Source: Thuidium tamariscinum
Lineage: Eukaryota; Streptophyta; Bryopsida; Hypnales; Thuidiaceae
Assembly: GCA_947034885.2 (NCBI GenBank)
Contig: OX344758.2
Location: 20,177,067-20,241,066 of the forward strand
DNA length: 64,000 nt
Direction: 5' to 3'
The translations under genes were made by a program, and so were the position numbers. Numbering within the stretch: the stretch's first letter is position 1; each line of letters opens with the position of its first letter. Of this stretch, positions 51,294 to 63,617 are shown one piece after another. The notes below the pieces were generated by a model that was not told where the DNA came from, ran no database searches, and saw only the letters and a program-made list of their open reading frames with translations.

Positions 51294-51922
51294 GGTAAGA
51301 GTCTAGAGAATGCCTTCTAGCCCTAGTTGAAATTAAAGTAGACCAGCCTAATTCTATTTACAATCAATTTCCATCACCCTATATTGGGCCCCATTTCCAT
51401 CCATTCCACCATCCAAATCTATCTAGAAATGAGCCAATTCTGTCTACAAATCTAACAAAATCGATGCATTTATGTCATTTAGGGTAACCTGACAAGAGCT
51501 AATTGGTGAATATTAGATGCTTATAGGGACATAAGAAGGTGGTAATGGGTTATTATTAGGGTGTTCATGACCTAGTCATGGGCGCTTTTGTAGTTTAAGG
51601 CAGAACACTTCAAAAATTTACAGAAATTACAATGTTGATCAAAAAATTATAATTCCGCTTGAGTTTATTCGTGAAACATTCACACTTCTAAAAAAAATAC
51701 ATCCCTCTTGGAATTGGCCCCAAGATAGTTAGATTGCAAATCAGGGTGGTAATAGGTTGGTCTACCTTATTGTACTCCTACACATAGGTGCTTAGAATGG
51801 TTGATAAGTGGTGCTTCAACCTCAATTCCTAGCCTAAAAAAATACAAGTTAAAAATCTTGGCCCATAGGTAACATTGTTTACTAAGTAGGCAAGGTCCCT
51901 TTTGCATCCTTGAAAAGGGACC

Positions 51923-51990
51923 TTAACCCCTAGGTGCCTAAGCCTTGGTAAGTGTGTTTTCCTTATGAAAAAAGAGCATTGGCTTCTAGT
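51923..51990. mobile_element. TTAA element left end only
   Basis: TTAA-CCCCTAGGTGCCTAAGCC matches the terminus at 62950. I could not find a matching right end. Similar isolated ends lie at 48647 (TTAATCCCCACATGCC) and 48803 (TTAACCCCTAAATG). Confidence 0.35.
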
Positions 51991-52736
51991 GTTCTCCAAT
52001 GAAGAAATTTTTTATTTTTTCAAAATCCAATTGCATAGATGTTTTAAGAGCTTGCATACCAGTCTACAAACCAATTTTGAGTGCAAAATTGCAAAGGAGT
52101 TGTGAGATTATAACAAGAGAAATGTGTGTTTTTTATTTTTAATATGTTGCCTTTCACCACAATGTTTTAGAAATTTGTATATTAAATTTTTTTGGAATTA
52201 ATGGTGATATGAACAAATACAAATAGTGTTAGCACACTAAAATGTACTTTCAAAAAACATAATTTCACTTGAAAAGCTATCAAATTCATTACACAATCCA
52301 CTTTGCAATTGTTGTAATACAAATTTCTTCTATAATTGAAAATCTCAAAAATCAACACTTGCATGTTGAAATTTTCAGTGGTAAAAATTATGAAAATACT
52401 TTACTCTTTCTACTAGGACCATTTTAAAAGCATTTGGATAAGTACAATTTTTTAGATCTCAAATCAAGTGAAATTGGCAAGTTGTGCACTAAATTGGAGA
52501 ATGAAATAAAATTGGCAAGCTTTACTCACCACTAATGTTTCATACATGCCTTTGAAGACCCCTAAATAATCAAAATTTACTTTTTTTTTCTATGAAAAAT
52601 GAAAGTTTTCAATAGTTAATATTAAAAATTGCCTGAAAAAATTTCAGAATGGTCAAAGGAATTTAACTACCCATTTAGATTTGATTTGAAATTTTTTGTG
52701 CGACCATTTATGGTCGCTCAAGCAATTAGAGGTTTA
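51991..52736. other. AT-rich DNA, nothing recognised
   Basis: May be the body of the TTAA element whose left end is at 51923. Confidence 0.35.
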
Positions 52737-53154
52737 GAGCATCCCCACGGGCTGCATATGGGAGAGGCATGGCCAAAGGATGATTGCTGAGTTGAAATTG
52801 TTTGGTCAACCATTGGTTGCTTGTTTGGCCTACATGAATATAGGCAACACACATGGCTAAGGGAATTGGGCATGTCAAATGAGAATGTCAGTGCATCACG
52901 TCATCCTAGAATGATGAAGTAGGGCACAACCATTGGCTACTTCCTTGGCCTTGCAATATTCCATACCTTGAACTCTATGCCATATGCCATATTGAGCCAT
53001 TGGCTATGTTCACCATTTGGCCATTTGGTGGTCATTTTTGGCGGTGGCTTGCAACTTCCTTGGCCTCGCAGATCCTCCTATAGGACAAGCATTGTGACTA
53101 GGCACGGCCATTCCCTAAGTATGTGTCACTCTTTGAGCCCTTGTAGAGATGTTC
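52737..53154. mobile_element. PIF/Harbinger-like MITE (GAGCATCCCCA ends), degenerate
   Basis: Begins GAGCATCCCCACGGGC after TTA. The probable right end is CTTGTAGAGATGTTC followed by TAA. Same terminus as the elements at 39209 and 43542. Confidence 0.45.
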
Positions 53155-53375
53155 TAACAATAAATAATATCCAATTATCTTGTAAAGCTTTTTAGTCAAA
53201 TTCAATCCTTGAATTTACTCGTAAGTCCCTCCCTACCATAGGATGTTAAACCCCCCCATTGAGCTATTTTAGGGTCTAGTTGGCAGTTCGCGTGGCAGCA
53301 AGGGTCTGTTTGCCGAGTGACGGTGCCTCAGTTTGCATTCTCGTTTGTCAACCTCTCTTCTATGCTTTATCCATA

Positions 53376-55435
53376 GTAGGACGCTAAATCCTCCATTCCA
53401 AGCTCACCTAGCATGCGTCAGACTGAGGCCCAATCGTGGGACCCGGCGGATCGCGCTAACGGGTTGCACAATGGTGCAAAACGGGGACTTCTTAGAACAA
53501 CAATTCCATAAAGCAATGTCGTAGGACATTGACCTTGATTTCCACCGTCCTATACAGGACAACAAACTAATTGCTCTTAAGTTCTTTTCAAAGTTGTGAA
53601 CAAATTTATATATCCCACATTGTTTGTCTTACCTTCGACCATCCCATGTGTATATATAGAGTTCTCTTCTCAATGCAAAACACAAATCACAAATCACAAA
53701 TCACAAATCACAAAACACAAAACACAAAATACAAATTGCAAAATAAAAAACATAAATTATAATAAATCTAAAATAATTATTTTAAATTCTACCACAACAA
53801 TGATAAATTTCAAAATAATGGCAACATTTCATTACTATGACATTTTTTACTATTCAAACCATACAATTTGAAATCTAAATTTGTCTCAGATGTCTAAATC
53901 TAAATTTGTCACAAATTTTTGAAGTCTATATTTGTCATAGATTTTCAAAATCTATATTTGTCATTGTTTTTTTGAAATCTATGAAATCTATGAGTATTGT
54001 AGATGTCTAAAATTTATACACTTCTAAGGTATTTCAAACCATGTAGTTTGAAATCTATACATGTTATAGATTTTTTGAGATCTATAAAAATCCTAAATGT
54101 CTGAAAATCAATACCAATCCTAGATATCAATTTCTAATTCAAATTGCATGGTCTAAAAAATGGTATATGGAATACCACCATTGTAATAAAATTTATTGTA
54201 ACAATATATTTCAAATTAGATTTAGATATCTGTGACAAATATAGATTTTAGATTGTATGGTTTGAATAGTAAAAAATGTCATAGTAATGAAATGTTGCCA
54301 TTATTTTGAAATTTATCATTGTTGTGGTAGAATTTAAAATAACTATTTTAGCTTTATTGCAATTTGTATTTTGTGTTTTGTGATTTGTGATTTGTGTTTT
54401 GCATTGAGAAGAGAACTCTATATATACACATGGGATGATCAGAGGTAAGACAAACGATGTGGGATATATAAATTTGTTCACAATTTTGAAAAGAACTCAA
54501 GAACAACTAGTTTGTTGCCCTGCATAGGACGGTGGAAATCAAGGTCAATGTCTTGCGACATTGCTTTGTGGAATTGTTGTTCTGAAAAGTCCCCATTCTA
54601 CGAAGTTGCCGTTCTGCACCACTAGGTGATTGCAAGAATGACTTCATGGTTTTGTCTCAAAATGGCCTGAGTACTACAGTATTGTGACTTTTGGAATAAA
54701 TTTTTTTTTTATGAAATAAAATATGGATAATCTAAAGAGCACTCTAAATAGTATGTGGATGAAAATTCTAATTGAGAAAAATTTATCTCTAAAAGTTATG
54801 CTTTCTAAAAGAGTGATGAAAAATACAAGAAAATAGGTAGTTTGGAATTTTATTTTTAAAAAATATTTAAAAAATTCAAAAAAATAAACAAAAAGAATCC
54901 ATTTTTCCTAACTTAAAGGTGCTTCTTCTCACCAATTTCCATCTTCAAAAAAATTATTTTGTGTTCTCTACAAGTGTACCTTGGTAGTGCACTTTGAACA
55001 CATGTGGAAGGTGAATACTTTACTATTTAAAAAAATATATTCACAAACTTGTGTAACTATAGTAAAAGTCATTGCACCCCAATTTTCACCTTCAAATTTG
55101 AAATTTAGGGTTGAAAATAGTACTGAAACCCCTCAAATTGGCCAAGGTAGACATCCAATTGGGGTCAATTTAAAAATAGTAAGCTAAATTTAAAAAATTC
55201 AAAAAATTCTTTAATGTCAATAACTTTAGTGTGTACCTTTGTTCCAAATTTTATAGAAAACAAAGACACAATGAAAAAGTTATGAGTAAAAAACCACATG
55301 TTCAAGGCCTAGGGGACAACAAATAGGAGAAGTCATTCTTGCAATCACCCCACTGCGCGATCCGTCGGGTCCCATGATTGGGCGTCAGTCTAATGCATGC
55401 TAGGTGAGCTTGGAATGGAGGATTTAGCGTCCTAC
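53376..55435. mobile_element. Nested foldback element
   Basis: The left arm (53376 to about 53915) and right arm (about 54210 to 55435) are inverted copies, for example CCACCGTCCTATACAGGACA against its inverse near 54525, and GACGCTAAATCCTCCATTCC at the outer edge. The right arm is split by the TIR element 54624-55349. The left arm carries a short tandem array of CACAAAT/CACAAAA units at 53686-53730. Confidence 0.65.
54624..55349. mobile_element. TIR element, GGTGATTGCAAG family, nested in a foldback
   Basis: Ends AGGTGATTGCAAGAATGACT and AGTCATTCTTGCAATCACC, flanked by CCACT (54619-54623 and 55350-55354). The interior matches 824-1558 in reverse. It splits the right arm of the inverted repeat 53376-55435. 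Confidence 0.65.
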
Positions 55436-56109
55436 ATCCCACACTAACTTAGACTGCCACTGTTGCCACAACTTGGTCACGGCTTTAGTACCCCTATTGT
55501 TGGCTCCTTCACATTGGCTACGGTACTCTAATCTGTGCTAAACTCTGCAATTTTTCTACTCTCCCCACTAGCCCTTTTTTTTTAACTTTTTGAGAAAGTG
55601 CTAAGATCATGGCAGTCACTTCAAATCTGGTGAAGCATTGTATTACTACATTCATCCATCTTTTGGACTTAAAAGCACTTTTTCATAGTGTTCATATAAT
55701 TTTTCATCCAAATTTGGTGACTTCATCCATATTTTAAAGAGAACTGAAAAATTTATAGCGAAAAAAGATTACTTTTATCTAGAGAGAAAAAGACATTTAT
55801 TTTAAAATGGTGCAATCTGACCCCATGGTGCCGAAAAAAAAGGGCTGCTCCCCACTCTGGATGTTCCTGCCTAATTAGTCGAGATTCTGATGCACCTCCG
55901 AAGCTACATTTTTCGGAAATTTCCACGTGCACCTGCAAACTCTCCTGCATCGTCACCACCTGACTCTAGCAAAGCATAATTTAATGCCTTCCCGGCATGG
56001 GCGGACCATTGCCGAATTAAATTATAACTTACAATGTTGCGTATGCTCATCCTCACAAAGCTTGACCTTAGAATAACATTCTTCAAGTAAGGAAGTCCTT
56101 CTCGGCACG

Positions 56110-56392
56110 CAAAGACTACGACTGCGGCCACGACTTGGTCACAGCTTCAGTACCGCGCCCCTGTCCTTGGCTCCTTCACACTATATTACTGGCTATGGCG
56201 TTCTCTCCTGTGCTAAACTCTGCACTCTGAATGTTCCTGCCTGTCGAGATTCTTTTGCACCACCGAAGCTGCATCGTTCGAAAATCTCGGCGTGCATGAT
56301 CACGTATCATCGTTCCTGCAAACTCTCCTGCATCGTCACTACCTCAGGCGGCACCTCCGAAGACTCTCTAGTAGCTCTAGCTGTAAGTCCCA
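56110..56392 (+). promoter_or_regulatory. Candidate first leader exon of HNL copy 2
   Basis: Counterpart of 23266-23495, ending at TAGCT^GTAAGTCC. A second, degenerate copy lies at 55440-55960 (ACTTGGTCACGGCTTTAGTA versus ACTTGGTCACAGCTTCAGTA), split by about 270 bp of AT-rich sequence. The leader exon is therefore duplicated in tandem upstream of copy 2. Confidence 0.42.
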
Positions 56393-58339
56393 CACTCTTG
56401 GGGCTGTGTCCTCGTTAATTGCAAAACCTGCAATAAACGTTGTTGCCAGTTTTTCTGTGCGGTAGCACGGAGGTGGATTGTTGGGTTGGGGCACTGGAGA
56501 TCGGGAGTTCGGCAGTTTAGAACCGCGTTTGTGTCGGTGTTCAATTCGTTTCCGCCGTATTTGCTGCGAGTGCGATCCAAATTATGTTCGCTTGCATGTG
56601 TTTCGAGCTTTCGTGGGAAGCTGTGGACTGCTTCTCTTCTCTTTCATTTCATCGCTGGACTTTCTGACTACTGACCCCAGATGGCAGATCTGAGCGGGGT
56701 AGATCGGTGAGCGTTGATTGGGGGAAGCGTTGATCGTCTCGTTGGCTTGGGCCGTCGTCATCTGGTCTGCGTCGTCGCCATTCGTTCGCCGTCGTCATCT
56801 TCCTGTTTCTTGCTGAGAGTGGGAGTCGGTTTTTTGTTGCGTGGGCAAGCAGAAGCGCTCCTCTTCCGCACAACTGCATCCCCTCTGCAGGTAAGGTATG
56901 TTCCCTGAATGGACCGGCAAACTAATCTTCAATTATTAGAGTTGTTTCAAAGTCAAGGTGTGATTTAGTTGATTCGTGACTCTGTCATTTGTGGACGAAT
57001 TCACTCAGCAGGACTGGTTATGAAGCAACCGATTAGTCTCTTGAACAATATTTGGGGATCCACTCCCAAACATTAAAAAAAAATTAAAAAAGAAAACCAG
57101 TATATTCCTCAAAGAAAGTTGAAGATTCCAATTTATTAGCGAATTTTTGTGCATTGCCCAAAATTTAAACAATATATGCTGTTTTTTTAACTTCAACCGT
57201 ACGAACGTGCACTAGTTTTGTCGAGAGTTTTGTAGTCTGCAATTGAAATCGTATCAAAGCCGCCTCCTTTCAGTCGTTGAGAAGAAACAGTGATCACTTA
57301 TTAATCTGAGTGAGGCCGGTCTAACACCCACCTGAACGAGACACATGCCAGTGAAACAGTCGTGAAGAGCAATTAGTAAGTTAGCACTTGCAGCATTTTG
57401 CAACGTTTTGAGAGGTTTTGAAGCGTTTTGAGGTGAGGGACCAAAGGGCTTTCCCCCACCTGCTAGTCCGTGAATAATTGATATTACGAGCCAACTATTT
57501 TATAGTTCGAAGATTCTGTATTTCTCAAACTCTACCACAATGGAATCCGAATTCTTGGTTGCAATATGAATTAAAATCTTGCAAAATTGATCATGCGGAT
57601 GAATAATAAGTTCCTGCGTCTCCAGTCCGAACATAGCAGTAACACTTTAACTCTCTTAATCCTGCAAGAGATTCCTTTTGAAATGATTTTACAGTATAAA
57701 CAAGATTGAAAAGATTCAACAATCTTTACATCGAAAACTTTGAGAGCGGGATTTTGAACCTCGATGGGGAAGACTCTTCCGCCGAATGGAAACGCACAAA
57801 CTCATAGTTTACGGAGGATGTCCAAATTTAGAATTGGAATAAATTTAGAATCAGGATACCCAAATTCACGAGCGGAGAGAAGGTCACTCACTTCTAACTT
57901 AAGTAGCCAACTACGAAATTGGGGCAAGTGTTTACATTGATTGTCCAAGCCTCGAAGGTAGAGTTTTGACACGTGTCTTCCTTAGGGCGAACCAGTCCAT
58001 GCACTTGAGACCAACCTGGGTTTCAGTGGAAAAACTTGTCCTTCGTTTTGCAGTCAGCAACTTGCACATAAATTCCTACCTCTCTTTGTTACTGGGAGGT
58101 CTTCGATTGGAAATTTCATTTCGTAGTAAATAACAAGCACCAAAGGCTGTATTCTTTTCAGCTACTGAACGTGCCTGGTAGATCAGTCGATTTTGATCTC
58201 AACGGGAATCTCAGCAGCAGATTTTCTAGTTTTCATCACTCTGGTCGATCTGGGTATCACATGTGGCGACTACCTTACATATGTACTCACATTGACTAGT
58301 ACCGATTGAGCGTCATATATATTCGATATGGAAATTCAT
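56393..58339 (+). other. Presumed leader intron of HNL copy 2
   Basis: Lies between the GTAAGT donor at 56393 and the conserved leader at 58340. The first 500 bases are GC-richer than usual for this window. No coding motif recognised. Confidence 0.35.
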
Positions 58340-59463
58340 TTCAGTTTGGTGTCCTTGTTGTTTCGCTGAGAATTATGTGAGTTTGTAGGCCTTTCATCTG
58401 AAGAATCACGATACTTTGTCTCCAGCACACGTACAAGTACCACTCTGATTTCTGGCTGGCCATGATCTGGACGATGCTTATGCTGAAGAGTGGTGGGTGA
58501 TCGATGCAGTTTGCAGCTGAGTACAACCAGAGCTTTGAATCGATCGACTGCGGGTGTACGTACGTGCTTCGATCTGATCTGCCTCGATCAAGTCCTAATC
58601 AAGTTGCCGGATCCGACAGGTGACTATATATGCGCTCTTCGAATCTTCCCTAGTGGTTTGCGGAATCGATGTTCTGCCTTGGCCTCGTACCCAGGTTGAT
58701 TCTCTTGTCAGGCCACATCACATGCAAGATACTGAGATTCTCCTTTTCTGTTATGTGAGATGTCGCTCCATCTGCTGAGGAGTTTATCTGGCCATTCCGC
58801 ACAACTACTGAATGCGAATTGCTAAGACTTTCGATATGGATTGATGTGAAATGTGCTTTATTAGAAATTAAAGAAGAAGTTTGTGCATAAAATAATGTAA
58901 ATTCATCTACTGATCGATACCATCGTGTTTTGATTTTAATTTTCAGTGTTGCAAGGATCGGACTTGACGTACGAATTGCTGCGGTCTTCAATTTCAATTC
59001 CTCGTATATTTTCCCATCTTGCTGAGGTTGATGTCGTAACTGGCAGTCCTGATACCAACTGTTCAGCTAGTAATTTGACTTTTTGTCACATGACCTAGAA
59101 TTCTGCTACCAAGCTTGGTTTCCAGCTCTTGCGTTCTTTTGAAAATGAATTGAATGCTATGGACATCGCATCGTGTGATCTAAAACTATGTAGTATGTAT
59201 CGATCTCCCTGTAATTTTCTTTCTCTTACGCAGACTGATGGGTCTTTCTAGAGGGATTTGGACATTGTGTGTTCTTTTTCAAATGATGCATGATTGACGG
59301 GTTGAGTGCTCCAATGGTTGTCAGTGTTTATTTTGGAGTACAGATCTCAGAATTATTTTCTCTATCAACATTTAGGAGAACTTGTGGCTGCAGGAAAGTT
59401 TCATTTGGTGGGGTGATAGCTTAAGGCTGGACGTTGGGCATGGAGTTACAGCATGGAACCGAG
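58340..59463 (+). promoter_or_regulatory. Conserved HNL leader region, copy 2
   Basis: Homologous to 24470-25655. It contains the candidate exon 58510-58619, the acceptor TTTTCAG^TGTTGCAAGG near 58947 and the start exon with AACCGAG^GTGAGC at 59463. Confidence 0.48.
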
Positions 59464-62400
59464 GTGAGCGTTTTTTTCATGATTCTACAATATCGGCATG
59501 TCTGAAGAAATCATTTTCCAAGTACTAAAGATTGCCGTAAGCATTCATAACGTCCGATTCATTAAATTGGCATCATGTATTCCACAAACCAAAAAATGGT
59601 GACATATATCTTGACAGAGGTTTAATTTCAGATCACAAACTCGGACGGGTAAAGATTTTGGTTTCAGACTTCGCAGCCTGAACCCTGCCAAAGTAATGGA
59701 GCTTGACGTTTCATATATGCATGTAAGTAATTTGTTCATGTTTCTTTTGCAGCTCGTCCGGGGAGCTGTCTATGAGTTTCACAATCCTAAAGTCTCTGGC
59801 AAACGTATTCAAGTGGAGATAGTGTTCCTGCATGGCCTGCAAGTGAATGCTGCTAACTTGAAGGACGCTTACTACAAAACCTGGAGAACTGCTGACGGAA
59901 AGAAAGTGTGGCCAGCGACATGGCTCAAGGATAAGTATCCAAACGCGAGAATTCTCTCGTTGGCTTATGACTCTTCTGCACAGAAAACTCCAACAACTGG
60001 AAACATGAGCCCATATTTATTGGGCGAGAGCTTGCTTGATGAAATGGTCTCCACTAAGGCAAATATTGGCCAAAATGATTGCCCGGTGGTATTTGTGGGT
60101 CACAGTCTTGGAGGGCTCATTGCAAAGGAGATTGTTGTGAGGTGTACTTCCGATCCTGCAAACGTGAAGCATCAGAACTTGCTCCGTAACTTGAAGGCAG
60201 TATTTTTTTATGCTACACCTCACGGAGGATCTGACTTGGCTGCTTCTTGGATCAGCAAGATTGCTGATTGGTTTCCATTTCTTGATAAGAGCTCGTTGGT
60301 GGAGTACTTGAAACCCAAGGGAACGGACAGAACCCACACTCAGCGTGACTTTCTCAAAGCAGTTAACAAAGATTGCAAGTTTTATGTTGTTGCTGAAGGA
60401 CAGAAGTCAAAGATTTCTGTAAGTGTTTCTGTCATTGTTGGACTTACCTTTGGAGGTTTAATTGTTGTATGCTTCTTTTTTTTAATTGAAAATGTTTTTT
60501 TCAATGAGATCAAACTACTTGATGGGACACTCAATCGTGTTGGTTCCTATATGTCAGGGTGTCAGCTGGTGGATCGTACGTGAAAATTCAGCAAGTTTTC
60601 CAGGTCTTCATGAATTTGTGATGCATAATGATGCCAATCACATGACTGTGCAAACCCCAAAAGCCAAACGACCCAGGTTACCTCAAGTTGATCGAGTGCA
60701 TCAATCAAGTGATCACGGAATATGAAAGGAGAATCACAATTGATCTTTCCGTGGATCCTATTGGCATTGGAGATACAATCGAGAGGATATCTGAGCTATT
60801 GGAGAGCTCAGGATTCTCGATGGTTTTCTTATTTGGAATGGGGGGTGTTGGAAAGACCACCTTGAGTAAAGCGTTTTACAACCTCAACGCATTTAAGTAT
60901 GAAAAGTCTTGCTATCTTGAAAATGTGACATCGAAAGTGGAATCGAAAGGAATTTCGGCTGTTCAAAAGGAACTACTTCGAGGATTGTGTGGTCAGCAAC
61001 TCAATCAAGACGAGCATGTGGAGGTGCAGCATCTGGACAAGATCAAGGAGTGCTTACTATTGGAAAAAGCCTTAGTGGTGATTGACGGTGCGAGCTCAAA
61101 AGACCACCTTGAGAAATTGCAAGTCTTTCATGCTCTGGAGAATGGGAGAAAGAGCAAAGTGGTAGTGACTGGTCAAAACAAAGGAATTCTGCCCAAGAAG
61201 TACTTGAAGTCAGGCAAAGCTGTCATTGAACGTGTGAATGGGATTAGGGATTCAAAAAAATCCGATTTGAAGTTGTTTCTTCAATATGCTTTTGATGGTG
61301 TTCCTGAGGATGACAAAGAGAAAGTTGAAACTGAACTTCTTGGTGAGGCCGAAAAGATTGTGCAACTTTCTGATGGGCTACCTTTGAGCCTTGAAGTTGG
61401 CAAGTATCTTGGCAACTGTAGAGATGAAGACGAAGATCTTCAACAATGGAAGAAGACATGGGTTGAGGTATATGAGAGACTTCAGAGAGCTGAAACCATG
61501 GATGGCAGCAAAGATGACGAGCCTTGGAGCAGTCTCCGAAGAAGCTATGATAATTTAAAAAAATTTGAGCAGAAAATGTTCCTAGACTTTGCTTGCATAT
61601 TTTCAGAGATGTTTAAGGTTACAAAGGAACTTGTTGAGCGGATTTGGGATTCCCCTATGGGAGTGAAAAATTTAATAGACAGGTCTCTCCTCAAAGTGGA
61701 ATATGGGCATTTTGTCATGCACAACCAACTGCGTGACATGGGCCGATATCTGTTATTGGAAGAGACTCTCAAGCAGCATCCGATCTACTTATGGAATCCA
61801 AATGATTTACTTCTTACAAGGACATATATGGAATTCAAGGTAATCATGAGGATGTATCATCGAGGATGTATTATGTGTTATTTATTATGTTATTCTATCA
61901 TTAATCAATTTACAGCATGCATATATGTGATTATACTAGACACATTTTCTTATTTATAGTAAGCTTGTAAAACTCATCAAAGTTTGTTGACAATGCAGAA
62001 ACTCACTACAAAGTCAAACGTGCCATATATTGCAAGTGTTGAGCAAGAAGTGGAGAAAAGATTGAATCAATATTCGAAACTGAGATTCTTTATAGTGGAG
62101 TGTGACACCCCTTCTTTGGTGGATGATTGTCTTCCCCAGTGCTCTGGGGATTTGAGATGGCTTAATCTTTGCGATTGCTCAAGTGTTACAAAAATTGGCA
62201 TACAGGAGCTTGGAGGCTTGCGTGTGTTGCAAATTACCAATTGTGAGAATATTGTGGAACTTCCGGAGGCTATTGACAAATTAATGCACTTGGTGGAAAT
62301 TGAAGTGAATGACTGTCCCAATCTTCAGAGCTTGCCAGCCTCTATAGGCAAGCTGAAAAATCTCAAGAGACTTGTCATTGCAAGGTCGGGATTGCAAACT

Positions 62401-62850
62401 ATTCCTGACAGTGTTGGAGAATTGCCTGAGGTGGAGCATCTCTCTTTTGAGGGTTGTGAAGACTTGACAGAGATTCATGGTACCCAAATCTGCACCAAGA
62501 ATCTCAAGACATTGAAGTTACCAATAGTGCCTAAGAATCTTCTTCCTTGTCCTCAACTTCAATGTCTTCACATTGAAAAAGGTCAGGACGTGACAGAGTT
62601 TTTCCAGGACCTTTTCAAGACCGACTGTGTTCCAAAACTGGAGGTAGTGAGGTGGTGGAATCGGGATTCTGTGGAGGTTACAGTAGAGAATCCTGATGGC
62701 TCCAAGCTGGTTTTGAAGAATGGGTCTTACTGCTACACTGACTTAAAGGTTCACAGGTCTGAAGATGGTTCAATTTCTAGATTGATTGATATTCAGCCAA
62801 GTTTTTTTCTTAGATTTTATACGAGGTGGTTCCCACGACAAACCTTTTGA
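59440..62850 (+). CDS. HNL copy 2: alpha/beta-hydrolase - NB-ARC - LRR immune receptor, frame broken in exon 3
   Basis: Paralogue of the gene at 25632-28929 with the same exon plan: 59440-59463, 59753-60418, 60558-61839, 61999-62850. Intron 2 is 139 bp in both copies. The start MELQHGTE is supported by an in-frame TAA just upstream (59421-59423) and by the matching start in copy 1. The hydrolase keeps a canonical elbow GHSLGG (Ser is about residue 126) and ATPHGGSDLA. NB-ARC shows P-loop GMGGVGKTT 60835-60861, kinase-2 LVVIDGA from 61072, GLPLSLE, LDFACIF and MHN 61717-61725 where MHD is usual. The LRR exon has repeats such as LRWLNL, LPEAI, LQSLPASIGKLKNLKRL. The frame must shift by +1 at the TG run 60647-60650 to pass from the hydrolase end (NHMTV) to the NB-ARC linker (DPGYLKLIECINQV). 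The C-terminus differs from copy 1 because no transposon is fused here. A pseudogene, or an allele broken at a dinucleotide run, are both possible. Confidence 0.82.
60647..60650 (+). other. Frame-break site (TG run) in HNL copy 2
   Basis: Same position as in copy 1 but with two TG units (ACTGTGCAAACC). The upstream frame stays open to a stop near 60723. The NB-ARC frame picks up at C-K-P-Q-K-P-N-D-P-G-Y. The flanking 26 bases between GCAAACCCC and GGTTAC align with copy 1 without gaps, so the only length difference is one TG. Confidence 0.75.
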
Positions 62851-62949
62851 ACCTGAATTTTTGCATTACAGCGTGTCTAAATGTAAATGTATCTTCAATT
62901 GTTAATGAAAAATTTCTTACTTTTCAATCCAAAGCCAATAATCCATACC

Positions 62950-63617
62950 TTAATCCCTAGGTGCCCAAGACCTTTGTTTAGCTTACAGGAATTTGCTCTA
63001 AATTGAAACAAAAAAAAACATTTTGATAAGTTATATCAATTTTTATTGAAATGTAATGTAACTGTAAAAATTCAAATTAGACATGTTAGAGATGACTTAG
63101 AAAAAGAAAACATAACAATATCACTTATAATTAGATAAGAAGATTATGATGTTTGATCATGAGGGTGTTAAAATTGCAAAAGTGTCTCAAAGACTTTGAA
63201 TCCTCTTTTCACGTGTAAAATCTAAAATGTTGGTCACCAAAAAAATATGAGGTTAAAGAGCCTAACAAATATAACCCAAATCAATTTATCGCTTCTCGAA
63301 ATCTATTCTATAAAATTTTTAAATGGATTTCTAATGTGGATTTTTCTCAAAGGTCTAGTGTATTTGAGACTTATTTTCAAGAGCCCTCAATACTATAGAA
63401 AGTCAAGATTGCAACAAACTCCCTTGTACAAAATCTTGAATTGAAAAATCATAATCAATCATTTTCAAAATCAGTTTTTTTTAATCCTTCAACTAGACTT
63501 CAAAAAGAAGATTCTAAAAATACAAACTACTAAAAATAGTAACTTGAATTCTAGGTTTCATCTCACTTCAAAGTTTTGCAAATACCAAATTTGCTGCCTT
63601 GGACATTTAGGGGTTAA
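62950..63617 (+). mobile_element. TTAA-flanked element downstream of HNL copy 2
   Basis: Begins TTAA-TCCCTAGGTGCCC about 100 bp after the stop codon and ends CATTTAGGGG-TTAA. The left terminus resembles 28870 (TTAATCCCTCTATGCCC) and 51923 (TTAACCCCTAGGTGCC). Confidence 0.6.
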
